From JAENVU01 sp038250905 (GTDB lineage: Bacteria > Actinomycetota > Acidimicrobiia > IMCC26256 > JAENVU01): a stretch of DNA of 64,000 bases. Within the stretch, counting starts at the first letter, position 1; every line of letters begins with the position of its first letter. Under the pieces are notes generated by a model. It did not search any database. It was given only the letters and a program-made list of their open reading frames with translations, and was not told the origin of the DNA. A program made the position numbers and the translations under genes. Location: contig JBBSBV010000011.1 in assembly GCA_038250905.1 (NCBI GenBank), positions 1-64,000 of the forward strand, read 5' to 3'. Below are positions 51,452 to 60,508 of this stretch, piece after piece.

Positions 51452-53152
51452 TCAGTCGTCGTCGTTGATCGTCGCGACCCCGACACTCTTGGTGATGGTC
51501 CCGCGGGAGTTGCCGGAGATCGTGACGGTCAACGTCTCGTTGGCCTCGGGCGTGGTATCCGGCAGGATCGTCACGTTGATCGTGCCGTAGGCCGCGCCGG
51601 CTGGGATCACCACGGTGCCCAGGTTCGCCGTGTAATCGGCGCCAGCCACGGCAGTTCCGTCGCCCGTGATGAAGTTGACCGAGACCGCATGGTTGCTGAT
51701 GGAGGACATCGTGACGGAGAGCTTGAGCGTTCGATTACCCGAGTTGCCCTCCTCGATCGACCCGTTGCTCATCGCGATCTGCAGCCCGGAACCAGGATCG
51801 TCGTCGCTGATGGTGCCGGTACCGGTGCTCCGACCGATCACGGCGCCGACCGGCGCGGAGAGGCGGACGCTGAACTTCTGTGTGCCTTCGACGATCGAGT
51901 CGCCGCGTACGTTGATGGCGACCGAGGTCGCGGTCGCGTTGGCGGGAATCGTGACCGTGCCGGACTTGCCGGAGTAGTCCTGGGGGCTGGTCGCGCTCGC
52001 CGAGATGGTCGTGTAGTGCGCGGAGACGGCCCAGGGAACCGGGTTCGAGAGCGACACGTTGAAGCGGGCCACTCGTCCTCCCGTCTTGCCTTCGACGACG
52101 CGCGCCGATCCGACGGACACCGTGGGAAGTCCGCTGACGGTCCAACCGGTATCGGCGAAGATGCCGAGGGTGATGTTCCCCGGTGAGTGGATGACCTCAT
52201 TCGCGCCGATGGCCGGAGTCATGAGCGAGTTCGGATTGCCGGCCGGGAACGTGTTTTCGTCGAGGTGCGAATAGCTGCTGCCCGATTGCCACGAGTTCGG
52301 CGCGTACAGGCGCGGCGCGACGCCACCGTTGACCGCGGTCGCCTGGGTACCGGTGAAGCGCACGGTGGCCCCCTGCAACGCGTTGCCGAGTGCGACCGAG
52401 TTGTCGGGGAACGAGAGGAGCGGCGTGCCGTTGCTCGTGGTGAACCGGTCGTAGGCGAACGGGGATCCGCTGCCTTCGCAGCACGTGCCGACTCCGGAGT
52501 TCACGTTCATGATGCCGAGGAACCCGAGGCCGTGACCGAGTTCGTGGAGCACGACGCTGGCGAAGTCGACCTTGCCGGCCGTGTTGCCGTCGGTCCCGAA
52601 GTAGAAGGAGGGGAACGACGAGGAGAATTGCGCCACGATGTCGAAGCGAGTCGGGTCGAGGTCGCTGCCGTTGAGGGCGTTGGCCAGCGCAGATGGGTAC
52701 CACGTGTCCGCCTGCGGTGCGCCGGGAAAGTTTCGGAATGCGTTGCCGGGCCCCGCGCTGCCGAGGACGCCCGAGCCGAGGGTGGTGAAGCTCGCGTCGA
52801 TCGTGATCGGCACGGATGAGCTGACGAGGTTGGACCACTGGTCGACCGCGAACTGGAACGCGGCCTTGGCCTGCGGGTTGGCGTTGAACCCGGCGTCGTA
52901 GGTGACGACGAACGTGCTGGCGGTACTCGCCGCGTGGATCCCGCCGGTCGCCGGCGCCGGAACCGCGGGAACCAGGGTGGGCTGTGCCGGTGCCGGGCCC
53001 AACACGATCGGGACCGGGGCGACCGGCCGAGACTCGGTCGCGACCGGTGCTGCGGTGGCCGCGGGGCTGGCCAGCGTGGCGAGTCCCGCCGCGGCCACCG
53101 CCATCGCGCCCAGGATCGCGGCGACGCGCCGAGTCCTACCAAGATCTGCCAT
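51452..53152 (-). CDS. Secreted zinc metallopeptidase with two Calx-beta domains
   Basis: 566 aa from ATG 53152 (MADLGRTRRVAAILGAMAVAAAG): a signal peptide with Arg-rich start. A Pro/Ala linker (to about 80) is followed by a metzincin-like domain with VVLHELGHGLGFLGI near residues 200-215 (HExxHxxGxxG) and a Cys pair GTCCEG. Two Calx-beta repeats fill the C-terminus, each ending with an acidic Ca site (ISDDD, INDDD). Likely a Ca-stabilised extracellular protease. AAAGGG precedes the ATG. Confidence 0.8.
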   Translation of the reverse strand: MADLGRTRRVAAILGAMAVAAAGLATLASPAATAAPVATESRPVAPVPIVLGPAPAQPTLVPAVPAPATGGIHAASTASTFVVTYDAGFNANPQAKAAFQFAVDQWSNLVSSSVPITIDASFTTLGSGVLGSAGPGNAFRNFPGAPQADTWYPSALANALNGSDLDPTRFDIVAQFSSSFPSFYFGTDGNTAGKVDFASVVLHELGHGLGFLGIMNVNSGVGTCCEGSGSPFAYDRFTTSNGTPLLSFPDNSVALGNALQGATVRFTGTQATAVNGGVAPRLYAPNSWQSGSSYSHLDENTFPAGNPNSLMTPAIGANEVIHSPGNITLGIFADTGWTVSGLPTVSVGSARVVEGKTGGRVARFNVSLSNPVPWAVSAHYTTISASATSPQDYSGKSGTVTIPANATATSVAINVRGDSIVEGTQKFSVRLSAPVGAVIGRSTGTGTISDDDPGSGLQIAMSNGSIEEGNSGNRTLKLSVTMSSISNHAVSVNFITGDGTAVAGADYTANLGTVVIPAGAAYGTINVTILPDTTPEANETLTVTISGNSRGTITKSVGVATINDDD

Positions 53153-53208
53153 GAGAGCCCTTTCGTCCGGAATCACCGGTTTCGGCGCACGAAGTGCCGC
53201 ACTTGAGG

Positions 53209-54531
53209 TCAGTGATCCTGACGGTCTACGTGTTCCCCCGGCGCAGGCGCGCCCACGGCTATCAGATCACAGAACCACGCGAGCAGCATGGCAATGACCG
53301 CGCCGCAGATCATGACCCCGGTGATGGTCATGCCGAGGCCCGAGATCAGCCAGCCGCCGACGAAGACACCGAGCGGCACCGTGCCGCCGAAGCTCATGAT
53401 CCAGAGGGCCATGACCCGGCCGCGGATGTCGTCGGTGAGGTGCTCCTGCAACACGGTCGAGAGCGACGTGATGACGACGAAGTACATGAAGCCGAGGATC
53501 GGGCCGACGACGAAGGCCAACGGAAGCGACCGGATGAGCGCGAAGACCGCGAGGACCACCGCGAACGCGGCGAGCGACCAGCGGGCGAGCACTGCCTTGG
53601 AGTGGTGCGCGAGGAACGTGCCGACCGTCAGTGCGCCGAACGCCGCGCCCAACCCCCACGAGGCATAGAGGAAGAAGTACGTGTCACCGGTCGGATCCGC
53701 GATGCCGAGGTTCGCCTTGGCGACCTCGGGAAAGAGGCCGACGTACATCAGCGACACGAAAGAGAACGCGAACATCGTGATGAAGATCCGCCGGAGCAGC
53801 CGGTCGTGCCACGAGATCTTGAGGCCCGAGAGCACCTTTTCGAGCGGCTTGCCTTGGACCGGATTGGGGCTGTGCGAGTCGTAGCGGGCGAGCACGAGTC
53901 CGGCGACCGCGAACATGTAGGTCCCCGCGTTGATCGCGAAGACCGATGCGATCCCGAAGAGTCCGATCAGCGGCGCCCCGAGGGCGGGACCGATCACGCG
54001 GGAGAGGTTCATCTGTACCGACTGGAGCGAGACCGCGCCGGGGAGGTCCTCGCGCGGGACGAGGGTCGGCAGGATCGCACCCATGGCCGGCGCGTTGAGG
54101 GCGTTGGCGATGCCGATGGCGAGGACCACGAGAAAGATCGCCGTCTTGTCGGGGTGACCGGCGATGACGAGTCCGGCGAGGACGAACGAGAACATCATCT
54201 GCAGGCTCTGCATCGTGATGAGGAAGCGCCGTCGGTTCACCTGGTCGGCGACGACACCGCCGATCTGGCTCAGGAACAACAGGGGACCGAGCTGCGCGAA
54301 GTAGAGGAGGCCGACGTACCCGGCGTCTCCGATCTTCAGTGCGTACGCACCGAGCAGCACGTTCTGCATCCACGTACCGATGTTGGAGAGGAACGTGCCG
54401 CCCCAGACGAGCCGGAAGTCGCGGTGCCGGAGCGCGGCTCCGGCGGTACCGCGCTTGAGCGCGCGGTCGCCGTCGACGATCGCATCGGTAGCGTTGTCGG
54501 CCTCCGGGTCGTGCACGCGTCGGATCTGCAT
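53209..54531 (-). CDS. MFS transporter (EntS/tetracycline-exporter-like)
   Basis: 440 aa. N-terminal RHRDFRLVWGGTFLSNIGTWMQNVLLGAYAL, GGVVADQVNRRRFLITMQ (motif A-like), LVPREDLPGAVSLQSVQMNLSRVIGPALGAPLIG and LTDDIRGRVMALWIMSFGG are typical of the MFS_3 family that includes EntS. Twelve TM segments expected. Exports siderophores or drugs; the substrate is unknown. Divergent from the next + gene. Confidence 0.9.
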   Translation of the reverse strand: MQIRRVHDPEADNATDAIVDGDRALKRGTAGAALRHRDFRLVWGGTFLSNIGTWMQNVLLGAYALKIGDAGYVGLLYFAQLGPLLFLSQIGGVVADQVNRRRFLITMQSLQMMFSFVLAGLVIAGHPDKTAIFLVVLAIGIANALNAPAMGAILPTLVPREDLPGAVSLQSVQMNLSRVIGPALGAPLIGLFGIASVFAINAGTYMFAVAGLVLARYDSHSPNPVQGKPLEKVLSGLKISWHDRLLRRIFITMFAFSFVSLMYVGLFPEVAKANLGIADPTGDTYFFLYASWGLGAAFGALTVGTFLAHHSKAVLARWSLAAFAVVLAVFALIRSLPLAFVVGPILGFMYFVVITSLSTVLQEHLTDDIRGRVMALWIMSFGGTVPLGVFVGGWLISGLGMTITGVMICGAVIAMLLAWFCDLIAVGAPAPGEHVDRQDH

Positions 54532-54690
54532 GATCGGCGCACCCTACGGGAGCGCCGCGGAACGGTCATCCGCGGAGCGAGTCTCCGAGCCCGGGGTGAC
54601 CAAGTTCACCCGGAGTGCCGGCCGGAGGAGCCGGTTGCCACCGGGACCGCGACCTGGGAGGGTGTCGACATCCGTCCCGAGGAGGCAGCC

Positions 54691-55323
54691 GTGGACACCT
54701 GGGAGATGATCGATGCGGAACGCACTGAGTTCGCCGACCTCTGCGACACCCTGACCCCGGCGCAGTGGGACACGCAGAGCCTGTGCACCAACTGGCGCGT
54801 CCGTGATGTGGTCGGTCACATCGCCGGTGGCGCGAACCTGACCATGGGGAAGGCGATGGTCGAGCTGGTCCGATACGGGTTCCGCCTCGGACCGATGCTC
54901 GAGCGCACTGCGATCAAGGCGGGCAGTGAACCGACCGACGAACTCGCCCGCTCGATGCGCGCCACGATCGGCGCGCGGCGGACACCGCCGGGCGTGAAGC
55001 CCGAAGGAGTGTTGACCGACACGCTCGTCCACCAACAGGACGTGCGACGCGCGATCGGTGTGCCGCGCGTGGTCGCGAATGATCGGCTCGAGATCGCGCT
55101 CGATTCGATCAAGGACGTCACCAACAGCCTGTTGCCGGGGAAGAAGCGGGTGGCCGAACTCTCCCTGCGCGCGACCGACCTGGACTGGTCGGCGGGAACC
55201 GCGGGTGCACCCGAGGTCACCGGGACCGGCGAGGCGCTGCTGCTCGCCATGTGCGGCCGGCCGGTCGCGTTGGCCGACCTCTCGGGTGCGGGCGTCGAGA
55301 CGCTCCGCGCGCGCATCAGCTGA
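54691..55323 (+). CDS. DinB-like/maleylpyruvate-isomerase-family protein
   Basis: 210 aa from GTG 54691, with GAGGAGG upstream, which decides the start. DTWEMIDAERTEFADLCDTLTPAQWDTQSLCTNWRVRDVVGHIAG is the TIGR03083/MDMPI N-terminal signature (W..RDVVGHIA with a metal His). A second His (LVHQQDVRRAIG) and a C-terminal domain follow. Mycothiol-dependent or metal-binding actinobacterial family; the substrate is unknown. Confidence 0.8.
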   Translation: MDTWEMIDAERTEFADLCDTLTPAQWDTQSLCTNWRVRDVVGHIAGGANLTMGKAMVELVRYGFRLGPMLERTAIKAGSEPTDELARSMRATIGARRTPPGVKPEGVLTDTLVHQQDVRRAIGVPRVVANDRLEIALDSIKDVTNSLLPGKKRVAELSLRATDLDWSAGTAGAPEVTGTGEALLLAMCGRPVALADLSGAGVETLRARIS

Positions 55324-55362
55324 ACGCGAGCGATCCCACGCTCCGCGCGACTCGCGGCGCGC

Positions 55363-55761
55363 TCAGGCAGTCATCTCCTGGATGGCGTCGGTGAGCGCCT
55401 GGTTACCGCCGGGACCGCCACCCTGTTGGGCCATCATCAGCTTGGTCATGTCGCCCTGGACCTTGACCTTGCCGGCCATGAACGCCTGCATCCCTGCCTG
55501 CTGGTTGCCCGAGATGAACACGTCCTTGGCGGTCGCGTAGTCGGTGGTGAGGGTGACGTCGGCCGTTTCGTCATGGCCCTGACCCATCTCGGCCTTGCCT
55601 TCACGTGCGCCCATGTACATCTCGCGCTCACCCCACGGCGTGTCGGTCACGACGAGGTTGAGCACCATGTTCTGGGTCGTCGGCGCGTCGGCACCGTGCT
55701 CCTCCATCAGCGCCGAGACGGTGGTGAACCACTCATCGGAGAGAAACTCGGACTTCGCCAC
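55363..55761 (-). CDS. SCP2 sterol-carrier domain protein
   Basis: 132 aa: a single SCP2-type domain with LVVTDTPWGEREMYMGAREGKAEMG, then VTLTTDYATAKDVFISGNQQAGMQAFMAGKVKVQGDMTKLM (the GKVKVQGD motif). Binds lipids or acyl-CoA esters in the cytoplasm. Divergent from the ferredoxin gene. Confidence 0.9.
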   Translation of the reverse strand: MAKSEFLSDEWFTTVSALMEEHGADAPTTQNMVLNLVVTDTPWGEREMYMGAREGKAEMGQGHDETADVTLTTDYATAKDVFISGNQQAGMQAFMAGKVKVQGDMTKLMMAQQGGGPGGNQALTDAIQEMTA

Positions 55762-55849
55762 GGTGGGCCTCCTGGAGGTTGCAGTCGATCGCGTCGGAGG
55801 ACATTACCGAGGGCAGCTCGGCGGCGTCGACCACCACTACATTGCGGTG

Positions 55850-56161
55850 ATGGCCGACAGCGCCCGCGCCGAGCGCATCTCGACTCACGAACGCAACCCG
55901 AAGTGGCAGAGCGCGCCGCTGATCATCGACATGTCGATCTGCATCAACTGCGATACGTGTATCCGACACTGTCCACCGCAGTTCGGCGCGATCTTCAACC
56001 ACGGGATCGACGTCATCATCCTCCCGGAGTTGTGTTCGGGCTGCGGGAAGTGCCTCCCGCCGGTGTGCCCGGTGAACTGCATCTTCGAGGACCCGGAATG
56101 GAAGGCGTCCCCGGCCGACTGGTGGGAGTACCCCGGCCGACGTGACGACCCGTACCGCTGA
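55850..56161 (+). CDS. 2[4Fe-4S]-type ferredoxin
   Basis: 103 aa from ATG 55850. First cluster CINCDTCIRHCP (CxxCxxCxxxCP) and second CSGCGKCLPPVCP, with an inserted residue (CxxCxxCxxxxCP). A short N-terminal extension and the C-terminal DWWEYPGRRDD are typical of the acidimicrobial/mycobacterial small ferredoxins found alone. Electron carrier for an unspecified partner. Confidence 0.85.
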   Translation: MADSARAERISTHERNPKWQSAPLIIDMSICINCDTCIRHCPPQFGAIFNHGIDVIILPELCSGCGKCLPPVCPVNCIFEDPEWKASPADWWEYPGRRDDPYR

Positions 56162-56234
56162 CCGGTCCGCGATCGCCCGAACCCGCGAAACGGTCGGAGG
56201 GGTCCGGGAGCCGGGTCCCTAGACTCGCCCGCTC

Positions 56235-56552
56235 ATGGCTGATCCGAACGCACGAGCCCCCATCTCCCGCGGCGACGTCGAGCACGTCGCCAAACTGTCC
56301 CGCTTGGCGCTGACCGACGACGAGATCGAGCACATCACGAGCGAGCTCGCCGGCATCCTCGACCACGTGCGCGACATGGAGTCCCTCGACCTGACCGACG
56401 TCCCACCGACGGCCCACCCGCTCCCGCTCCAGAACGTGCTGCGCCCCGACGAGGTCCGCCCGGGTGTGGACCGCGACGAGGTCCTGGCGATGGCGCCGGC
56501 GGCCGAGGACGGTCGCTTCCGCGTGCCGCGCATCCTGGGTGAGGCGCCGTGA
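56235..56552 (+). CDS. gatC: Aspartyl/glutamyl-tRNA amidotransferase subunit C
   Basis: 105 aa. ISRGDVEHVAKLSRLALTDDEIEHITSELAGILDHVRDMESLDLTDVPPTAHPLPLQNVLRPDEVRPG is the GatC signature. It belts GatA to GatB in the GatCAB transamidase. Its stop overlaps gatA (GTGA). Confidence 0.95.
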   Translation: MADPNARAPISRGDVEHVAKLSRLALTDDEIEHITSELAGILDHVRDMESLDLTDVPPTAHPLPLQNVLRPDEVRPGVDRDEVLAMAPAAEDGRFRVPRILGEAP

Positions 56553-57991
56553 CCGCCGTCGAGATCGCCGCCGCGGTCCGGGCCGGCACGCGCACCGCGC
56601 GTTCGGTCGTCGAGGACGCACTCGCCACCATCGCGACGCGTGAGGCCGAACTGCACGCGTGCAACGCGGTGCTCGCGGCCGAGGCGCTCGCGTCCGCCGA
56701 CGCGATCGACGCCGCGGTGGCACGCGGGGAGGATCCCGGCCCGCTCGCCGGCGTGCCGGTCGCACTGAAGGACAACCTCTGCACGCGCGGCATCCCCACC
56801 ACGTGCTCCTCGAAGATCCTCGACGGTTGGCGCCCTCCGTACACGGCGACGGTCGTCGAACGGATCACCGATGCGGGCGGGATCCCGATCGCCAAGACCA
56901 ACCTGGACGAGTTCGCGATGGGATCGTCCACCGAGAACTCGGCGTTCGGGGTCACGCGCAACCCCCACGACCCGGCGCGTGTCGCGGGTGGGTCCAGCGG
57001 GGGATCTGCCGCCGCCGTCGCGGCCGGGTACGTACCGCTCGCACTCGGATCCGACACCGGTGGCTCCATCCGCCAGCCCGCTGCGCTGTGCGGCGTGGTC
57101 GGGGTGAAGCCCACCTACGGACGGGTGAGTCGGTACGGCCTCATCGCCTTCGCATCGAGCCTCGACCAGATCGGGCCGTTCGCGACCACCGTCGACGACG
57201 CCGCACTCCTGCTCGAGACCATCTGGGGCCACGACCGCATGGACTCGACGTCGATCGCGTCGGTGCCCGACCCGCTGACCGGCGGGGCGGACGTGAGTGG
57301 ATTGCGCGTTGGAATCGTCTCCGAGTTGACCGATGTCGACGGCATCGCGCCTGAGGTCCGTGCCTCGGTGGAACGTGCAGGTGCCGCGCTCGAAGCTGCG
57401 GGTGCGACGGTCGACCGGGTCTCGGTTCCGAGCTGCACGTACGGCCTCTCCGCGTACTACCTCATCGCGCCGGCCGAAGCGTCGTCGAACCTCGCGCGGT
57501 ACGACGGCGTGCGGTACGGACTGCGCGAGGACGGCGTGGACGTTGCCGACATGAACGCGCGGACGCGCGCCGCCGGGTTCGGCCCCGAGGTGAAGCGCCG
57601 GATCATGCTCGGCACCTACGCGCTCTCCGCCGGCTACTACGACGCGTACTACGGACAGGCGCAGAAGATCCGGACGCTCATCATCCGCGACTTCGCCGCG
57701 GCGTACGAGCGCTTCGACGTGTTGCTCTCGCCGACCTCGCCCACCGAAGCGTTCGCGATCGGGGAGAAGGCGGCCGACCCATTGGCCATGTACCTGTCGG
57801 ACGTCTGCACCATCCCCACGAACCTCGCGGGTCACGCGGCCATGACCGTTCCCTTCGGCACGGGTGCGGCCGGGCTTCCCGTCGGGGTGCAGGTGCTGGC
57901 GCCGGCGCTCGGAGAGCCGGTGATGTTCCGCGCCGCCCGCGCGCTCGAGGCCGCGGCCCCGCCCGCCGGGCCGAAAGCGGACAACGCATGA
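56549..57991 (+). CDS. gatA: Aspartyl/glutamyl-tRNA amidotransferase subunit A
   Basis: 480 aa, GTG start coupled to gatC. Amidase signature family: catalytic Lys in VALKDNLCTRG, the Gly/Ser-rich GGSSGGSAAAV and the nucleophile Ser in GSDTGGSIRQPA. Releases ammonia from glutamine for tRNA-dependent Gln/Asn formation. gatB is not next but follows after an opposite-strand gene. Confidence 0.95.
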   Translation: MTAVEIAAAVRAGTRTARSVVEDALATIATREAELHACNAVLAAEALASADAIDAAVARGEDPGPLAGVPVALKDNLCTRGIPTTCSSKILDGWRPPYTATVVERITDAGGIPIAKTNLDEFAMGSSTENSAFGVTRNPHDPARVAGGSSGGSAAAVAAGYVPLALGSDTGGSIRQPAALCGVVGVKPTYGRVSRYGLIAFASSLDQIGPFATTVDDAALLLETIWGHDRMDSTSIASVPDPLTGGADVSGLRVGIVSELTDVDGIAPEVRASVERAGAALEAAGATVDRVSVPSCTYGLSAYYLIAPAEASSNLARYDGVRYGLREDGVDVADMNARTRAAGFGPEVKRRIMLGTYALSAGYYDAYYGQAQKIRTLIIRDFAAAYERFDVLLSPTSPTEAFAIGEKAADPLAMYLSDVCTIPTNLAGHAAMTVPFGTGAAGLPVGVQVLAPALGEPVMFRAARALEAAAPPAGPKADNA

Positions 57992-58029
57992 TCAGAGGCG
58001 AGAGCGACGCCCTCGACCCGAATGACGAA

Positions 58030-58042
58030 CCCCGGTTCGGGG
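58030..58042. terminator. Short hairpin after gatA
   Basis: CCCCG-GTT-CGGGG; a second small stem GGCCC-GCA-GGGCC lies at 58065-58077. Between the convergent gatA and hydrolase genes. No T-tract. Confidence 0.35.
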
Positions 58043-58090
58043 CGGAGCGTGGCCGGAGCGGCCCGGCCCGCAGGGCCAAGAGCGGAAATG

Positions 58091-58117
58091 ATGACCGTCA
58101 GGAGTGCGAGCGGAGGG
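58091..58117. repeat. 27-bp dispersed repeat, copy 2
   Basis: Same order ATGACC, TCAGGAG, GCGAGCG, AGGG as at 38764-38790, with three base differences. Also preceded by GCGGAA and hairpins. It lies at the 3' edge of the hydrolase that separates gatA from gatB. Confidence 0.5.
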
Positions 58118-58122
58118 ACAGA

Positions 58123-59046
58123 TCAGGAGAAGAAGTGCGTGAGCGCGCGGTTGAAGGTGGTCGCGGCTTCCCACTGGAGGAAGTGGCCCGCGCCGGGCAC
58201 CACGAACGGCCCGACGCATTGAGTGAAGGCCACTGCGCACCGCTCGGGAAAGCTAGTCGGCACCACGTTGTCCTCCGGCCCGTAGAGCACGAGGGTGGGG
58301 ACGTCGTTGGTCTCGAGGAAGCGCGGCAGTTCCAGGAACGGACGAGCGCCGGTCGACGATTCGTAGATGCCGAAACTGGCGCGGAGTTTGGTGCCGTCGG
58401 CAAAAGGTTCGGTCATGAAGTCGACTGCATCGCGATCGAATGCGGTCGGCGAGCCCCAGAGCCGGTGGCCGTACATCCCGGCCACGTACGCGCGTCGACG
58501 CGCCGGTGTGTCGAGCTCGGCCGCGAGGGCGTCGGCGTCCGTGGCCTGGCGGATGAAGTAGTCGGCGGTCGCGCGCGTCGCACGGTCGGCGTCGGGCGGG
58601 ATGCCCGCGGCCTCGTACTCGCCGTTCGTCAGCACGGGCGTGACCGTGTTGAAGAAGCACAGCTTCGGGACGAAGCCGGGATAGCGCAGCGACAGGTCGT
58701 ACACGATCGGACCGCCCGCGTCACCGCCGGCCGCGAAGCTCGTCGTGTGACCGAGTACCTCGTGCACGAGCGCATGGAGGTCGATCGCGAAGGTGGCGAC
58801 GTCGTAGTGGTCGTCGGGCGCGACGTCGCTGTCGCCGAAGCCGCGCAGGTCGGGGGCGATCACCTCGAAGCCCGCGGCGACGAGCGGCTCCACGTTGCGC
58901 CACCAGATACGCCGCGTCTCGGGCCAGCCGTGGACGAGCAGGAGCGGTACCCCGCCGATTCCCTCCCGCAGGTAGGCAAGGGTCGCCCCGGTCGAGAGGG
59001 TGGCGCGATGCGTTGCGAATCGCTGCGGATTCAGATCGTCGTTCAT
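58123..59046 (-). CDS. Alpha/beta hydrolase (epoxide hydrolase-like)
   Basis: 307 aa from ATG 59046. The oxyanion motif HGWPETRRIWW and the nucleophile elbow GGDAGG (Asp rather than Ser) identify the epoxide-hydrolase/dehalogenase group. GPEDNVVPTSF carries the acidic residue and PGAGHFLQWE the catalytic His. A cap domain spans about 150-230. The gene lies between gatA and gatB on the other strand, its start overlapping the gatB leader, so it is probably an insertion into the operon. Confidence 0.85.
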   Translation of the reverse strand: MNDDLNPQRFATHRATLSTGATLAYLREGIGGVPLLLVHGWPETRRIWWRNVEPLVAAGFEVIAPDLRGFGDSDVAPDDHYDVATFAIDLHALVHEVLGHTTSFAAGGDAGGPIVYDLSLRYPGFVPKLCFFNTVTPVLTNGEYEAAGIPPDADRATRATADYFIRQATDADALAAELDTPARRRAYVAGMYGHRLWGSPTAFDRDAVDFMTEPFADGTKLRASFGIYESSTGARPFLELPRFLETNDVPTLVLYGPEDNVVPTSFPERCAVAFTQCVGPFVVPGAGHFLQWEAATTFNRALTHFFS

Positions 59047-59062
59047 GGATCGGAAGTTTGAC

Positions 59063-60508
59063 ATGGAGTACGAAGCCGTCATGGGGCTCGAGGTGCACGT
59101 CGAGTTGGCCACCGCGACGAAGCTGTTCTGCGGCTGCCCGAACGAGTTCGGCTCCGAGCCGAACACCAATGTGTGCCCGGTGTGTCTCGGCCTGCCGGGT
59201 TCGCTGCCGGTGCTGAACGAGCAGGTGGTGGAGTTCGCCCTGCGCCTCGGCGAGGCCTTCCATTTCGACGTGCCGGAGCGGTCGATCTTCCACCGGAAGA
59301 ACTACTTCTACCCGGACATGCCGAAGGACTTCCAGACGTCGCAGTACGACTCGCCGATCTGCGCGGACGGCTACCTCGACGTCGACGGCACGCGGATCCG
59401 TATCGAGCGCGCGCACATGGAGGAGGACACCGGCAAGACCACCCACGTCGGTGGTGGCGGTCGCATCCACGATGCCGACCACAGCCTCGTCGACTACAAC
59501 CGCGCGGGCGTGCCGCTCATGGAGATCGTGAGCCGGCCCGACATCCGCAGTGCCGAGCAGGCGAAGGGCTACGTCTTGGAACTGCGCGCGGTGCTCGAGG
59601 CCATCGGCGTCTCGGACGTGAAGATGGAAGAGGGTTCGATGCGCGTCGACGCCAACGTGTCGGTGCGACCTGTCGGGACCGAGACGCTCGGGACGCGGGC
59701 CGAGATCAAGAACATGAACTCGGTGCGGTCCCTGGGTCGGGCCATCGAATACGAGATCGAGCGCCAGGTGGCGTTGGTCGAGTCGGGTGGACGCGTGGTG
59801 CAGGAGACGCGGCACTGGGACGAGTCGGCCGGGATCACCCACGGGATGCGGTCGAAGGAAGGCTCGGAGGACTACCGGTACTTCCCCGAACCCGATCTCG
59901 TCCCGGTCGTGCCCACCGATGCGATGCGCGAACGGGCCCGGAGCGCGGTCGGTGAACTCCCGGCGGCTCGACGCGCGCGGTTCATCGAGGAATGGGGCGT
60001 GAGCGAGATCGACGCCCGCACCCTGATCGAGAGTCCGGGCCTCGCCGACTTCGCCGAGGGGGCGGTGGCGGCGGGCGCGCCCGGAAAGGACGTCGCCAAC
60101 TGGACCAACGGCGAGATCCTCGGGTACCTGAACGAGACGGGACTGTCGCCGGCGGTGCTCCCCTTCACGCCGGACGCCCTGGCCGAACTGATCGGACTCG
60201 TCAGCGACGGCACGCTCTCGCGCAATCTCGCGAAGGACGTGCTCGCGGAGTGTCTGCGCCAACCGAAGCGCCCGCGTGCGGTGGTGGAGGAGCGGGGTCT
60301 GGCGCAGGTGAACGACGAGGGAGCCCTCGGAGCGTTGGTGGACGAGATCCTCATCGCCAATGCCGCCACGGTCGAGGAATACCGAGGCGGTGACGACAAG
60401 TTGCGCAAGAAGAAGCGCGGGTTCCTGATGGGTGAGGTCATGAAGGCCTCGAAGGGTTCGGGCAACCCGCAGACGCTGAACCGGTTGCTCGACGAGAGGC
60501 TGCAGTAG
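59063..60508 (+). CDS. gatB: Aspartyl/glutamyl-tRNA amidotransferase subunit B
   Basis: About 481 aa from ATG 59063 (GGAAG upstream); ATG 59045 is alternative. MGLEVHVELATATKLFCGCPNEFG, NVCPVCLGLPGSLPVLNE and RIERAHMEEDTGK, then DYNRAGVPLMEIVS are diagnostic; the zinc ligands include CGC and CPVC. C-terminal tail domains (GatB_N/YqeY) are complete. Kinase-like activation of misacylated tRNA. A one-base overlap (TAGTG) couples it to the next gene. Confidence 0.95.
   Translation: MEYEAVMGLEVHVELATATKLFCGCPNEFGSEPNTNVCPVCLGLPGSLPVLNEQVVEFALRLGEAFHFDVPERSIFHRKNYFYPDMPKDFQTSQYDSPICADGYLDVDGTRIRIERAHMEEDTGKTTHVGGGGRIHDADHSLVDYNRAGVPLMEIVSRPDIRSAEQAKGYVLELRAVLEAIGVSDVKMEEGSMRVDANVSVRPVGTETLGTRAEIKNMNSVRSLGRAIEYEIERQVALVESGGRVVQETRHWDESAGITHGMRSKEGSEDYRYFPEPDLVPVVPTDAMRERARSAVGELPAARRARFIEEWGVSEIDARTLIESPGLADFAEGAVAAGAPGKDVANWTNGEILGYLNETGLSPAVLPFTPDALAELIGLVSDGTLSRNLAKDVLAECLRQPKRPRAVVEERGLAQVNDEGALGALVDEILIANAATVEEYRGGDDKLRKKKRGFLMGEVMKASKGSGNPQTLNRLLDERLQ

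Noticed and set aside
53194..54690. Long upstream extension of the DinB-like protein frame
   Set aside because: Antisense to the MFS gene and made of highly charged repeats; GTG 54691 has a good ribosome site.
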